Shown here: positions 24,519-35,294 of the stretch, in pieces
Numbering within the stretch: the stretch's first letter is position 1
Layout: the number at the start of each line of letters is the position of its first letter
Source of the DNA: Caecitellus pseudoparvulus
Taxonomy: Eukaryota > Bigyra: Bicosoecida
NCBI GenBank assembly: GCA_965644315.1
Contig: CBFFRQ010000013.1
Coordinates: 310,001-374,000, forward strand
Reading direction: 5' to 3'
DNA: 64,000 nucleotides
Made by a program: the position numbers and the translations under genes
Notes under the pieces: model-generated
The model's database searches: none
Told to the model about the DNA's origin: nothing
What the model saw: the letters and a program-made list of their open reading frames with translations, nothing else

Positions 24519-26243
24519 CTAGCGCCGCTTGTGGAGGCCCCCCGCCTCAGCGCCTGCGTCCCCGCCCTCCTCCACCGGCACCTCCAAGCAGGCCTCCAAA
24601 CCAGCTTGCAGCTGGGCCACTGTGGAGGCGTCCAGGTCTCGCCCAATGAGCACCAGGCAGGGGATGCGCCCCCTCCCCGCGTCGTGCCTGTGCACGCCCG
24701 CCGTGTCGGGGTCCGTGCCGGGCGGGTGCGTGTCAGGCAACCACTCGCCAACCTGACCCCCTGGAGGGGGGGCTGACCCCCCCTCCGCAGCCCCCTCCGC
24801 ACCCACCTCCACATATTCCCCGTACAGCTCTGCATGCACGCCTTGCACGACGAATGCCGCGGCGGCGCCCGTGTCTGGGTGCCGCACGGGCAAGATGCCC
24901 TTCACACGGTACAGCGAAGCCCACCGCTCACGCAAGAGGTGCTGCAGCCACTTCATGACGGCAGGCACAGACAGGGTGGCGTGTGGGTGGGGCGTGAACA
25001 GAGTGGCGCTGGTGATGGTGTCTGTGTGGTCATGGGCGTGTGTGTGAGGGCGGGAGTGGGAGTGGGAGTGCCCCCCCTCGTCGGCCGTGGCAGCGGCGGG
25101 CTGGGGCGTGGGCAAGCCCACGTGTGCCACAGTGTCCAGGTCAAAAGCAGAGACACCTAGAATTTCCTCACAGGGGATGTCAGAGTGCGTCGTGGGCTTG
25201 ATGTCGGCGCAGGCGTTGAGCTTGCGCAGCACTGCCCGCACACCGGCCAGGTGGCGTGGAGACACCAAGTCACACTTGTTCAGGAGGATGATGTCAGCTG
25301 CTGCCAGCTGCTGCTGTGCCTCCACCGTGCGTGGGCGCGAGGCGAGGGGCCACCAGGTGGAGGGCGCCTCGGGCGCCGCCGCTGCGGCTGCCGCGCACTG
25401 CTCAGCTCCCAGGTGCCAGAGGATGTTCTTGGCGTCCACAACCGTGACGACGGCATCCAGGGTGTACCGGCTGCGCGCCATGCGGGAGGAGAAGAGCGTC
25501 GCCACCAGGGGGCCCGGGTCCGCCATGCCGCTGGTCTCGATGACGACGTAGTCGAAGCGCCCGTCTCGCAGCAAGTCGACTAGCTTGGCGAGGCAGCGCT
25601 CCAGCTCATCCCCAGGGCCGCCCGCGGAGCAGCACATGCAGCCGTTGGCCAGGACCATGACGCCATCCCCTCGCTCGTCCTTGGCGTTCCTGTGGTGGCC
25701 GAGGCGGGCTGGTGGGGGTGCGTCTGCGCCTGCGGGCTTGGTCGCTGGGCACGCACTTGAGCAGTTTGTGGTCGATGCTGATGGACCCGAACTCGTTCTC
25801 AATGACGACCACCTTCAGGCCATGCCCTTCTCGATTCGCCAAGATGTGGTTCACCAACGTCGTTTTGCCTGAGCCCGGGGGAGCGGAGGGGGGGCGTGCC
25901 GCATGCTGTGTTGCGTGCGGAAATTGCACCACGCACCACTGCCCAAGAAGCCAGTGATGATGGTCACTGGCGTGCGTTTTGGTGCTTTAGCAGATATGCT
26001 CAGTGTGGATGCCTTGTCGTCCGATGCCTTGGCGTCTTCCTGGTCTGCTGCGCTCCCGCTCGCCGCCAGCTCCGCTGTCAGAGAGGAGATGCGGCTGGCC
26101 CTGCATCGCCTCGAAATCAGCACGATGACGTTGGCCAGCACCAGCGTCCCCACGATGAACGCCGCAGCCAGCCAGGGGGACTGCTCCCCCAGCCAGTGGT
26201 AGAAGGGGGCCCACACCGACACGCTTCCGTCACTGCCTGCCAT
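24519..26243 (-). CDS. Membrane-anchored CobW/COG0523 metallochaperone GTPase
   Basis: Exons 26243-25937, 25868-25757 and 25689-24519 join to 529 residues. A transmembrane helix near residues 22-42 (WLAAAFIVGTLVLANVIVLI) precedes the GTPase. The P-loop ITGFLGSGKTTLVNHILANR is split by intron 1 between GSG and K. The invariant metal-binding motif NGCMCCS, the switch ETSGMADPGPL and NKCDL (guanine specificity) follow. A His-rich segment, GGHSHSHSRPHTHAHDHT, lies before the CobW C-terminal domain. COG0523 proteins insert or deliver zinc, cobalt or nickel. The added membrane anchor is unusual and suggests delivery at an organelle or vesicle membrane. Substrate metal and location are inferred. Confidence 0.9.
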
Positions 26244-26596
26244 CCCAGCAGAGTCGCCTTTCACGGCCAAGCACCTATGGCAACGGCGCAACCAGAGCCA
26301 GCGCAGGTGCAAGGGGATCAAGCTCTGAAGCGAGTGTGCGGCTTGGCCTTGTGCAGTGTGCAGCCTCGGGGCGTCAAGGCTTGAGCGCGGAGGCACGTGT
26401 GATGTGGAGAGCTGGCTTGTTTGCGCCGGCGAGCACAGCTTGCCTTCCCCGAACCCACTCTCCACCCAGCGCACCACCCTGCACAAGCCCGCGTGCAAGG
26501 GCGCACTTGCCACGGTCCACACAGCCAACATGTGCAAGTGCATTTCGATGGCGGGAGCGGCGCCACTGGCACCGCCCCCACGAACCATCTGAGCGC
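26244..26596. other. CobW upstream spacer
   Basis: About 350 bases between the CobW start codon and the stop of the next minus-strand gene. It should hold the CobW promoter. Frames crossing it on both strands show no family resemblance or domain, and nothing else was recognised. Confidence 0.4.
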
Positions 26597-26928
26597 CTAC
26601 ACATCGTAGTGCTTGCTCAGCTTGGCCTCCAGCTCCTCCACAGTGTGCTTGATCTCATCGCAAGAGGCGCCCACCTGCAGGGAGGCTTGGGCCTTGGAGG
26701 CGGCGTCCTGTGGCGTGGCGGCGTGCGGGCGCAGCGTGAGCAGCGAGGTGCGGAAGTAGCCAGCGCCACAGCGACACGCACGGGCGCAAACAGCACAGCG
26801 AGCTGCTGCCACTCGACAGACAGCAAGACAGGGCCCAGGAGGGACAGCTGCCGGGCAGGTGCTGCAGTTGGTGCCAGTGCCTTGGCAGTGGTGCGCACGA
26901 TGGCGCGGGCGGCGAGGGAGGCAGCCAT
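26597..26928 (-). CDS. Small protein with mitochondrial-type N-terminus
   Basis: Two exons (26928-26782 and 26707-26597) join in phase across a 74-base intron (donor GTGCGT, acceptor CACAG) to give 85 residues. The N-terminus MAASLAARAIVRTTAKALAP is basic, Ala/Arg-rich and free of acidic residues, as expected of a mitochondrial presequence. The C-terminus (GASCDEIKHTVEELEAKLSK) is an amphipathic helix with one Cys. The middle (LLGPVLLSVEWQQLAVLFAP) is hydrophobic and may be a membrane helix. A small respiratory-complex or ATP-synthase accessory subunit would fit, but I cannot name it. The exon 1 end is the weakest part of the model. Confidence 0.4.
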
Positions 26929-27243
26929 GGTGCTGGGCAGATCTGCTGCTGGGGCTGAGACGGCGATGCCGGGCTGTTGACGTGGATTAGATGTGGGTGG
27001 GGCAGTGGCATTTGTGTGTTGATGCTTGTTGTGCATGAGCTTTCGGCATTCCCTCCCGCTTGCGGGGTGTGACCATGAATGAAAGGGAGGTCATGCCCGT
27101 GCGCAGATCAGCCTCAGACGCTCCTCCCTAGAGCTGCTTTACCCGCTCTGTTAGGTTGCTCACGTGCTTTTCTCAACCTGCCGTAAGGAACGCGCCCGAG
27201 GAATCAGCATGCATTGCCGTGGAACTGTGTCGGCTGCTGCGGC
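26929..27243. other. Spacer upstream of the small mitochondrial-like gene
   Basis: 315 bases between two minus-strand genes. It has a locally lower GC content (around 26990-27170), which fits promoter and 3' processing sequence. No gene was recognised. Confidence 0.4.
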
Positions 27244-28083
27244 CTACTCCTCAGAGTCCTGGCGCCCGGCGGCGTCGTCGTCCTGGGACACGGCCACTTC
27301 AGAGAGCTCGACGCCGGAGGAGGTGGCGTCAGCGGCGGCAAGGGACTCGCCCCCGGTGCCAGCCCACTCAGAGACCTCCCCAGCCATGAGGCCCTCCCGC
27401 GCGGGGTTGTTGGCATCCTGGGTGCCAATGTACAGCCCCAGTCCGATGAGCCAGACGGGCAGGATGATGAAGCCGATGGTGCCGGCGATGAGGCCTGCAA
27501 TGACGCTGAGCAGGGCCCAGTTGCCGAAGCGCGCCACCTCGATGAAGAAGTTGATGATGCCGAGGATGCCGCCCACCGTGCCGACGTGAGCCACCCACCG
27601 GGGCAGCTGGCCCACGGAGTAGACGAGGCAGGAGATGGTCAGCAGGCCCACGCCCAGCAGGAGCTCGTCCAGGGCGAAGAGCCAGGTGTTGCTGCCCCGC
27701 GCCACGAGGTTGGCCAGCGTGAGGGCCCGGAGGTCGGACGGCTCCAGGGTGAAGGAGCGGTAGATCCAGTCGGAGACGGTGGCGCGGCCGGCAGCGACCA
27801 GCAGGCCGTAGGCGGAGATGACGGCGGCACCGGCGAAGCAGGGCACGAAGATCTTCACGCTGGAGTACCGCTTGCCGAAGAGCTCGGCCAGGGACAGGAC
27901 AGCGGGCAGCGCCGCGATGGCGGCCAGGGCGCCGACGATCTCAAACGCGAACTGCAGGAAGCGCCACTTGTCCTGCACGTTCCAGTAGTGCCTCAGGCAG
28001 TCATGGTCCAGGTGCTGCACGTCGTCGAATCCGCAGCCTTCGTCATCTTCCTGGAAATGTGCAGGGGGCAGGTGTGAGTGCAT
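27244..28083 (-). CDS. Six-helix membrane protein of unknown function
   Basis: The confident exon runs from 28050 (after a TTTCCAG acceptor) to the stop at 27244, with an in-frame Met at 28083. After an acidic start (EDDEGCGFDDVQHLDHDC) there are about six membrane helices, for example ALAAIAALPAVLSLAELF, IFVPCFAGAAVISAYGLLVA and VIAGLIAGTIGFIILPVWLI, then an acidic cytoplasmic tail ending DDDAAGRQDSEE. The pattern recalls uncharacterised bacterial and protist DUF4386-like membrane proteins, but I cannot assign a function. A plausible upstream exon, MDAPSTGWDLKSAKYAAFTA, lies at 28363-28300. I could not join it in phase, so the true start is unresolved. Confidence 0.6.
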   Translation of the reverse strand: MHSHLPPAHFQEDDEGCGFDDVQHLDHDCLRHYWNVQDKWRFLQFAFEIVGALAAIAALPAVLSLAELFGKRYSSVKIFVPCFAGAAVISAYGLLVAAGRATVSDWIYRSFTLEPSDLRALTLANLVARGSNTWLFALDELLLGVGLLTISCLVYSVGQLPRWVAHVGTVGGILGIINFFIEVARFGNWALLSVIAGLIAGTIGFIILPVWLIGLGLYIGTQDANNPAREGLMAGEVSEWAGTGGESLAAADATSSGVELSEVAVSQDDDAAGRQDSEE

Positions 28084-28607
28084 CGCAGCTACGTCAGCAC
28101 GCCCTGCAGCGGCGCAGCTCTCACCCTGCTCTGCTCGACAGCGTAGGCGATGACAAGGGCAGTTTCGACAACTGCGGTTCGTGGCGCGCGTGCAGAGTGA
28201 CGGGGGTGAAAGGAACACATGCTGCGCTGGGCTCAAGCTCTGGTGCACTGCAGCAGCACCACTGCTGCCAGCAGCACACGGGTCACGCACAGGTCAAGCC
28301 TGCAGCGGTAAAGGCCGCATACTTGGCACTCTTGAGGTCCCAGCCCGTGGAGGGGGCGTCCATGGCGAGTCTGGCGGAGGAGCGGTGGGCCAGGTTGTGA
28401 GAGGAGCTGGCGCAGCAAGGAGTGAGAGCAGGCGCACCTTGAAGTGGGTGTGACGGCGCGCGAAGCTCTTGCAGCCTGGCGCAAACGGGAGGTCTAGTCA
28501 CTTGGGAGGGAGTGCGAGGCGTGTGAGAAGTGCCGGCGCTGCCGCATGGCTGCGCCTCGTCCGCTGCCATCCGGAGTGCATTTCCTGCGTTCCCTTGCCC
28601 AGCGCGT

Positions 28608-30622
28608 CTACGCCTCGTCACCCGACGAGGAGTCCTCGCCGCCAGCAAAGTCAAAGGGCGCAAAGGCGTCTCGGAAGGCCCCCGTCATGCCCTGCTCCTC
28701 CTCCGTGCTCAGCTTGCAGTCGCGCCAGTGCTTGCGGTGAGGCAGCTGCAGCAGCACGCACAGCAAGTCCCGCCCGAACTGCAAGGGGTGTGTGCCGCCC
28801 TCCGGCACCACGTGCAGGAACCTGTGCACGACAGGGGCGCTCTGAGCCCCCGCTGCCTCCCCTCCGCCCTCCTCCTCCTCCTCTCCCGGGGCCGCCTCAG
28901 CCAGGTCGCCTGACGCTTCGCCTGGGACATGCACCTCCACGAACAAGTACTGCTTAGGGGGCCCGCCTGGCAGCTTGGCGGCTGCCTCTTGCAGTGTGAC
29001 GCCCTGGGGCAGGGTCTGGAAGGGCACGCCGCAGCGCCGGCCCTCGGCCAGGATGGTGGCTGGCGCGGCGACGGCCTTGGCGCGGGGCAGGCCCACTGCC
29101 TGCATGTGCGTGTGGGCGGGGTTGCGCGTGACCACCACCCGCTCGAAGGTGACCAGGAACTGGTCCTTGGCGGCGAAGTACGCCGCCAGGGCGCCCGTGT
29201 ACCGGCTGACGTCCTGCAGCAGCGGCGGGGGCGGAGCAGCCAGGGAGGATGCGTGCTCGATGGGCACGATAAGGACGTGGTCCCCGTTGATGCCGCCCTT
29301 GGGCAGGGCCAGGTACGCCGCATCGGCGACGCTTGCCACCAGGTGCTTCTCGTAGCCAGAGCTGGACATGCAGAACCAGCACTCGCGAGGGGGGGGGGGA
29401 CCCCTGCCTTCCCCTCGCGGCCGCTTGCCCTGTCTGTGGGCGGGGTTCCCCGAGTAGAAGAACTGCTGCTGGCCCTTGGCGGCGGCAGACGCCTCCTGCT
29501 GCAGGCGGAAGAGCTCCTGTGAGGTGAGGGGGCGGCGTGAGCAGGGTACGGTGTCGTGACGAGTGTGGCGGTGGGAGGCAGCGGAGCGGAGGACGCACCG
29601 CCTGGGAGAGGGATGTGTCCGCTGCAGCGCGTGCACGTTTGAGGCCACCCAGAGCACTGCCGCCTGTGTCTGAAGGCGCACCAGCAGCGCCTGCCGCTGC
29701 TGCACTGGAGTCCGCAGGTGGCACCGTCGCCGCTGCGTGAGTATACGGGTTGGGGGTGGTGCCAGGCGGGGCGGGGGCGCCGGCGGCTTCCGCAGCAGCA
29801 GGCGTGATGGAGAGGGCGTGCAGGTACTTGAGGGCCTTGTCCTTGGAGGTGTTCACGTCGCCCAGGGCCACGAGGCGGGTGGTGGTGGCGGGTGCATCCC
29901 CCCCTGCTCCGGCGTTGGGGCCGGCGTTGCTGTACGGCGGGCGTGTGTAGAAGACGCCGTACTGCCCGGCAAAGTGGTAGCGGGGACGCACGGCCGTGGC
30001 CAAGCGCGCCACGACGGCGTTGCCAGCAGCCGGGAGGATGGGCGCGCCAGCGGGCAGCGTGGGCAGCAGCTGGCTGGGCACGTTGCGGTGGAAGCCTTGG
30101 GGCCACTGGCATGTGAGCAGGACGTCCACTGGCGAGTCCCCCACGCTCTGCACAAGCTTGTCCACGGCTCGGCGGTCGGCTGGGACCCCCGAGAGGTATG
30201 CCACTCGCAGGCCGGCCACGGTCGTCACGCCGCTGGAGCCAAGAAAGTGCAGATTGGGGGCGACCTCGCCCCCTGCGGCGGGGAGCAGTGCGGAGACGGC
30301 AGGAGAGGCAGTGTCTGACCCAAGGACAAAGTGAACGGGGAGGGGTGCGGTGAGGCTGCCTGCCTGCAACTCATCTGCAAGCCGTGGAGGGGGCAGGCGT
30401 GAGCAGGCAGCTGCGAGTCGATTTCCGCAGCGCAGCCGGCGCACCGAGCAGGTCTGGGGACGCTGCATGGCCTCCTTCAAAGAAGTCACCGAGCACGAAG
30501 CACGCATCAAATGGCCCATGTGCTGAGGCATTCAGCTTGGCCAGGCGCTCCAGCAGCGGCTTGAAGTGGCCCTTGGGAGGCCCCGACACCAGAAGCTTCA
30601 CCGGTTTGGCTGACTGCGCCAT
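28608..30622 (-). CDS. CWF19L1: CWF19-like protein (CWF19L1/Drn1 family)
   Basis: Exons 30622-30445, 30374-29599 and 29516-28608 join in frame to 620 residues. The N-terminal part (LLVSGPPKGHFKPLLERLAK, FVLGDFFEGG and YLSGVPADRRAVDKLVQSVG) is the metallophosphoesterase-like domain of the CwfJ family. The C-terminal part has CwfJ_C_1 with the two Cys of ECWFCMSS, GDHVLIVPIEHASSL and the HIT-like motif HTHMQAVGLP, then CwfJ_C_2. Fungal Drn1 binds the lariat-debranching enzyme Dbr1 and helps intron turnover; the human paralogue is linked to ataxia. Intron 1 starts GTGCGC and carries GCGGAAAT 13 bases downstream. Around 29394-29418 a G-run hairpin encodes the linker GRGPPPPRE. Confidence 0.9.
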
Positions 30623-30740
30623 GGCAGCGAGCGGACGTGCTTGGCCCAGAGCAGGAGCACACTCCACCACCCTGCACTGCGATTGAAGAGTTGCATTGGG
30701 TGCAGAAAAGTGCGCCTGGCGGTCGTGTGGAGCGTGCCGC

Positions 30741-33700
30741 TCAGAATTCGGCGTCCCACCCCGACCCGTCATCCGTGTATGGCACGATGGTCGCCTGGGG
30801 CGTCTCTTTGAAGTCTTCGAACATGCTGACGTCAGTCTTGCCCTGGATGCCGGGGCGCACCGGGGGCGGCATGGTCTTGGCGTCCAGGTCGGCCCAGCTG
30901 AAGCCCTTGAACCACCAGTGGCGTCGGATATCCTCCTCGCCCCCCACCAGGCATCCCAGGCGCTTGGAGGGGGATGGCTCCAGCAGCCGCGCGATGAGGT
31001 CTTTGGCCAGGTCGTCCGTGATCTTGCTGGACCAGCGGAAGGTGCCCCGGAGGATCTTCTTGTAGATCTTCCGATGGTCCCGCCCCTCGTGGTCGGCGAA
31101 GGGGCTGTACCCCGCGAACATCTCGTAGATGAGCACGCCCAGGGCCCAGTAGTCCACGCCCTTGCCGTGCCCCTTGCCCGTGATCATCTCCGGGGCGATG
31201 TACTCGGGCGTCCCGCACAGCGTGTACGTCTTGTCAGGCACGTACTTCGCGAAGCCAAAGTCCACGACGCGCAGGTACCCCTCTGCGTCCAGCACGAGGT
31301 TCTCGGGCTTCAGGTCGCGGTAGACGATATTGCGGCGGTGCAGGAAGCCCAGCACAGACGTGACGACAGCGGCGTAGTACTTGGCCACAAAGGGCTCCAG
31401 GCGCCCGCCCAGGCGGGACATGAGGCCAAACAGGTCCCCCCCCTGCAGGAACTCCAGCACCAGGTACAAGCTGTCGGCCGTGTTGAAGGTCTTGACGAGG
31501 TTGAGGATGTACGGGTGCTCCCGCACGCGCATGAGGATGCTCTTCTCGTTCAGCACGTTGCGCTGCTGCTTCATCTTCACGATGCGCGCCTTCTGCATCT
31601 GCTTCAGCGCGTACAGCTTGCCTGTCGGGCGGTGCTTCACCAGGGTCACCTGCCCAAAGGCGCCCTCCCCCAGCACTGCCATGAACTCCAAGGAGTCCAT
31701 GGTGACGTCAGTCGCCACACGTCGGAACGAGTGCACTGCAGCACGCAGACCCGGCACCGCCTTGCCTGCTGCTGCCGCCGCCGCCCCAGCAAGGGAGGGA
31801 GGCCCTCCGGACGTCTCCCGCTTGTGGCTGGCCACTGGGGGCGCCCGTGCGCTGGAGTTGCCGTCGGTGCCCGCCCCAGCGGCAGCCGAGGCGGCGGCGG
31901 TGGGGGGTTGCAGGGGTTTGCCGGGGGTGGAGGCGAAGCCGACGGGGCCACTGTCGGCGGAGGAGGCGGCAGGGGCGGTGGCGGGGCCGCGGGGTTTGAA
32001 GGCGGCGGTGGGGATGACGGTGCGGGTCATGCCGGGCTGCCCCGGCACGGGCTCCGGCTCCCCCCCCTCCTTCACCTCCTGGATGGTGTGGTGGGAGGTG
32101 GCGAGGTCCAGGCTGAGGCCCGGCCCCCGCGCAGCGCCCAGCTTGCCGCGGAAGCCACGGATACTGTCCATGCTGCCGCGCTTGGTGCGGTGGGCGGCCG
32201 ATGGGTGTGTCCCCGAGGCGGCCTTGCCATCCTCCCTTGCGCCGCTGCCACCGTCGGCGGGGTGCTGGGCAGAGGAGTCTCGAGTGCTTTGTGTGCCCTG
32301 TGCGCTGCCGCCTCGGGCGAGGGTGGGCGTCGGCACGAGGGACTCCCCTCTGCCGACGCTGCCCGCCTTGCGGGCGAGGGCCAGCATGCCGACGAAAGAT
32401 CGCGTGGCTCGCAAGGCAGCCACCTTCTCCGCCACCATGCGCTTGGAGTGCGCCGCCTCCATGGCTGCTTTGAGGCTGCCCAGGATGGCGGTGAAGTCTT
32501 CCCGCACCAGGTACAGGCAGGTGACGGCGCCCACGGCGTAGACAGAGGCCTGGCGCTTGACGTTGTGCAGCAGGCTCTGCTCACCAAAATGCGCGCCAGT
32601 CTGCAGCTTCATCAGCTCCACCTCCTCCACGGGGCCGTCCGTGTCGTCGCCGTCCTGGGCCTCCGTGAGGCCGATTGCCTCGGCCGGCGCGCCAGAGGAG
32701 CTGAGGGCGCCCACATCTGACGTCAGGGTGCCCACTGTGGAGGTGCCGTCCGAGTCGGTTTCTGTCGCGGACGTGGTCGTCACCTTCATGCGCTTGACGA
32801 CGCGCACCATGCCCTCTGTGACAATGTAGAAGACGTTGCCCTCCTCGCCCTGCTTCACAATGCACTCCTTGTCATGGAAGGTCGCTGGCACGAGGGCGTC
32901 TGCCAGCGTGCTCAGCTGGGCAGAGTTCAGGGACTGCAGCAACGGCACGCGTTTGAGGAAGCCGATGTTCTGCTGGTGCGCTCGAGCAGCAGACGTGACG
33001 ACGATGGCTCGGAACACAGAGCGGGTCAGCTGCCACGTCGTGCTGGGCACCATGGCCGTCACTGATGCCGCTCGTGGCTCCGAGTACAGCATGGCAAGCT
33101 CGCCAAAGCCAGCCCCAGGGCGCAGGACGCCGGAGCGTTTCCCCCCCTGCTTCACCACGGCCTGCCCCGACGCCAGCACGAAGAAGCAGTCCCCCTCCAC
33201 ACCCTCCTGCATGATGGTCTCCCCAGCTGCATGCTTCGCGAGGGTGAACGCTTCAATGACTCTCTGGCGCTCTGTGGTTGACAAGTGCCCGAACAGCAGC
33301 GTGCGGTCCATGCTGCCTGATATCATGTCACTGCAAGGGCGCGGGGAGGGGGAGGCGTGCATGCACGGGCGTGGCGCGGCGGCAGCTGCAGGGGGCTCCC
33401 CACACACCTCTCTTCCTGGCTCTTCAACACGCCGCTCTCTGGCCGGAACTTGGCGGGGGAGGTCGGGCCACCGGCACCTTCCTTCGCGGCGTGATACGCA
33501 TGCAGCTCAAACGTGTCCACAGGCCTGCGAGCGGGGGAGGGGGGCGGGTCAGTGCATGGCAACGTGTGCAATGCAGGGCAACGTCGCCCCAGCATCCGGC
33601 CAGACGGGGCGGCACCGGAGTTCGGTTCCGCCAGCGCGGTAGCGTTGGCGCACGTCGCGTTGCGACGCCGAAACACTGCACACACTCGCGAGCAAGGCAC

Positions 33701-34831
33701 TCACAGGACATTGTCTCGGCGCGTGCGGGTAGTGTTGCGCATGATGCGGAAGCTCTCGGCTCCCTTGAGCAGGCGCCCCTCTGCGCCGCGAGCGTGGCGC
33801 TGCGGGAGAGACGGCTGTCCCTCAACAGTTCCAGTAACCATCATACCATCTACGACCGCCTCGTCTGGCACAGGGCCGCCGTCTGCGGCAGGTTGCAAGG
33901 GTTTCGACGTCTCCCCCTCCTTATCATGCAGGGCCCCGAAGGCCTGGCTCTGCTGGCGCTTGTAGGGGCTGGGTGGTGGGGCGCCACCTGGCACGTCACC
34001 ATACTCTGAGGGAACGCCCGACCCGCCCATACCGGTGGCGGAGGACAGCATGCTCATGCGGTCATCTGAGACGCGCCGGGCAGAGGACAGCCCCTGCTGC
34101 ACGCCCATGCCCCCCTGATCCTCTGTGCCGGCGCTGCCGAAGGCGGTGGCGTGGACTGACGTGCCGCGCACCTCTTGCTGATTTCCGCTCAACGTGCGCA
34201 CGTGCACGGAGGGCTCATGGCGGATGACGCCTGCCTCCAGGCCAGTCTCAGCATCTTCCTCGAAGGCATGCACGCTCTCTGTCTCGCTGGTGCCGTCGTC
34301 CAGCTCGGACTTGGCTGCGGAAAGCGACGAGGCTGCCTGCCCCTCGCCTGTAACACTGCGCTCGGAAGAGAAGCCATGCGCCTTGGCAGGGCGCGACTCC
34401 TCGCCGCCTGGAGGTGTGCCAGAGCCATTGCCTGGCATTTTGCCACGCATGTCCACTTCGGAGCCGCCCCTGTCCAGGGCTGTGCTGGTAATGCTCACGC
34501 CATCACGGTTGGTCATGGTGGAGGCAGCCCCCGTGCTGTCTCGCCGCATGCCCTGCACAGCCTGCACCTTGCCGCCGGGATTGCTGGGGGGCTTGGGGCT
34601 TACAGGTGGCGTGATGGGGGCGTGTTGAGGGTCGGTGGAAGGCTTGCCCGTCGCGGCGACGCGCTCTGCGCCGCTGTCGTCGAAAACGCTGGAGGTTGCC
34701 TGCGAACCCGTCGTGGAGCCATGCCCCGACACGCCGCTGCTCAGCTCGGCTGGCAAGTCTGGGTGCTCAGCTGGCAAGGCATCCTCGCGCTCTGAGGGCA
34801 AGACAGCAGTCTTGCTGGCGCCGCAGCCCAT
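30741..34831 (-). CDS. PKG-type cyclic-nucleotide-dependent AGC kinase
   Basis: Three exons (34831-33705, 33524-33408, 33330-30741) join to 1277 residues. The start MGCGASKTAVLPSE is a strong N-myristoylation signal with a nearby Cys for palmitoylation. Residues 10-370 are disordered. Two cyclic-nucleotide domains follow, with binding cassettes FGELAMLYSEPRAASV and FGEQSLLHNVKRQASV; the second has a roughly 50-residue acidic insert. After a Ser/Pro/Gly linker of about 250 residues comes a complete kinase: GEGAFGQV, ALKQM, YRDLKPENL, DFGFAK and TLCGTPEYIAPE. It ends DDGSGWDAEF, as PKG does. The domain order is that of PKG, but both sites lack the Thr that favours cGMP. Membrane attachment by acylation is inferred. 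Confidence 0.93.
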
Positions 34832-35294
34832 GGCACTGGGTGACCAACTTCCGCTCAAGCCCTTGCTTGTCCTTGTCGTTGGGCGCGCGCGGGCGGGTGC
34901 ACTGCTGCTGTCCACGCGCGGCAGATTGGCCTCTGCGTGGTGAGTGTAGGTGGCTGTATTTGCGGTGCAGTGGTGTTTGATGGCTCGTGGAGAGTGCCAG
35001 CTGTCACCCGATCCTCAACCCCCACACGTTGCGCTGGGGCTGTCCACATCGAAGACCCTCACGCAGCGTTGCCATGCTGTGCCGCCCGATGCGCCTGGAT
35101 CCTACGGGGGAGGGGGAAGTGAAGGCACCAGGCCGAGGTAACTGCTGACCAGGCGCGCCTTCTTGCGCACTCCCTGGTTCGTGCTTGGTTGCTTCGTTGA
35201 CCATGCTTGGCGCGCTCACTCGCGAGCGCTGGGGTTCGTGCTGTGGCACTCAAGCCGCCGCTGTGAGTGCAGGAGAGCCAAGGGGCTGTCAGGG
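34832..35294. other. Spacer between PKG and coiled-coil genes
   Basis: 463 bases between two minus-strand genes, expected to hold the PKG promoter and the 3' end of the coiled-coil gene. The Met upstream of MGCGASK in the same frame (34915) is judged to lie in the leader because the myristoylation signal requires the later Met. No other gene is seen. Confidence 0.45.
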
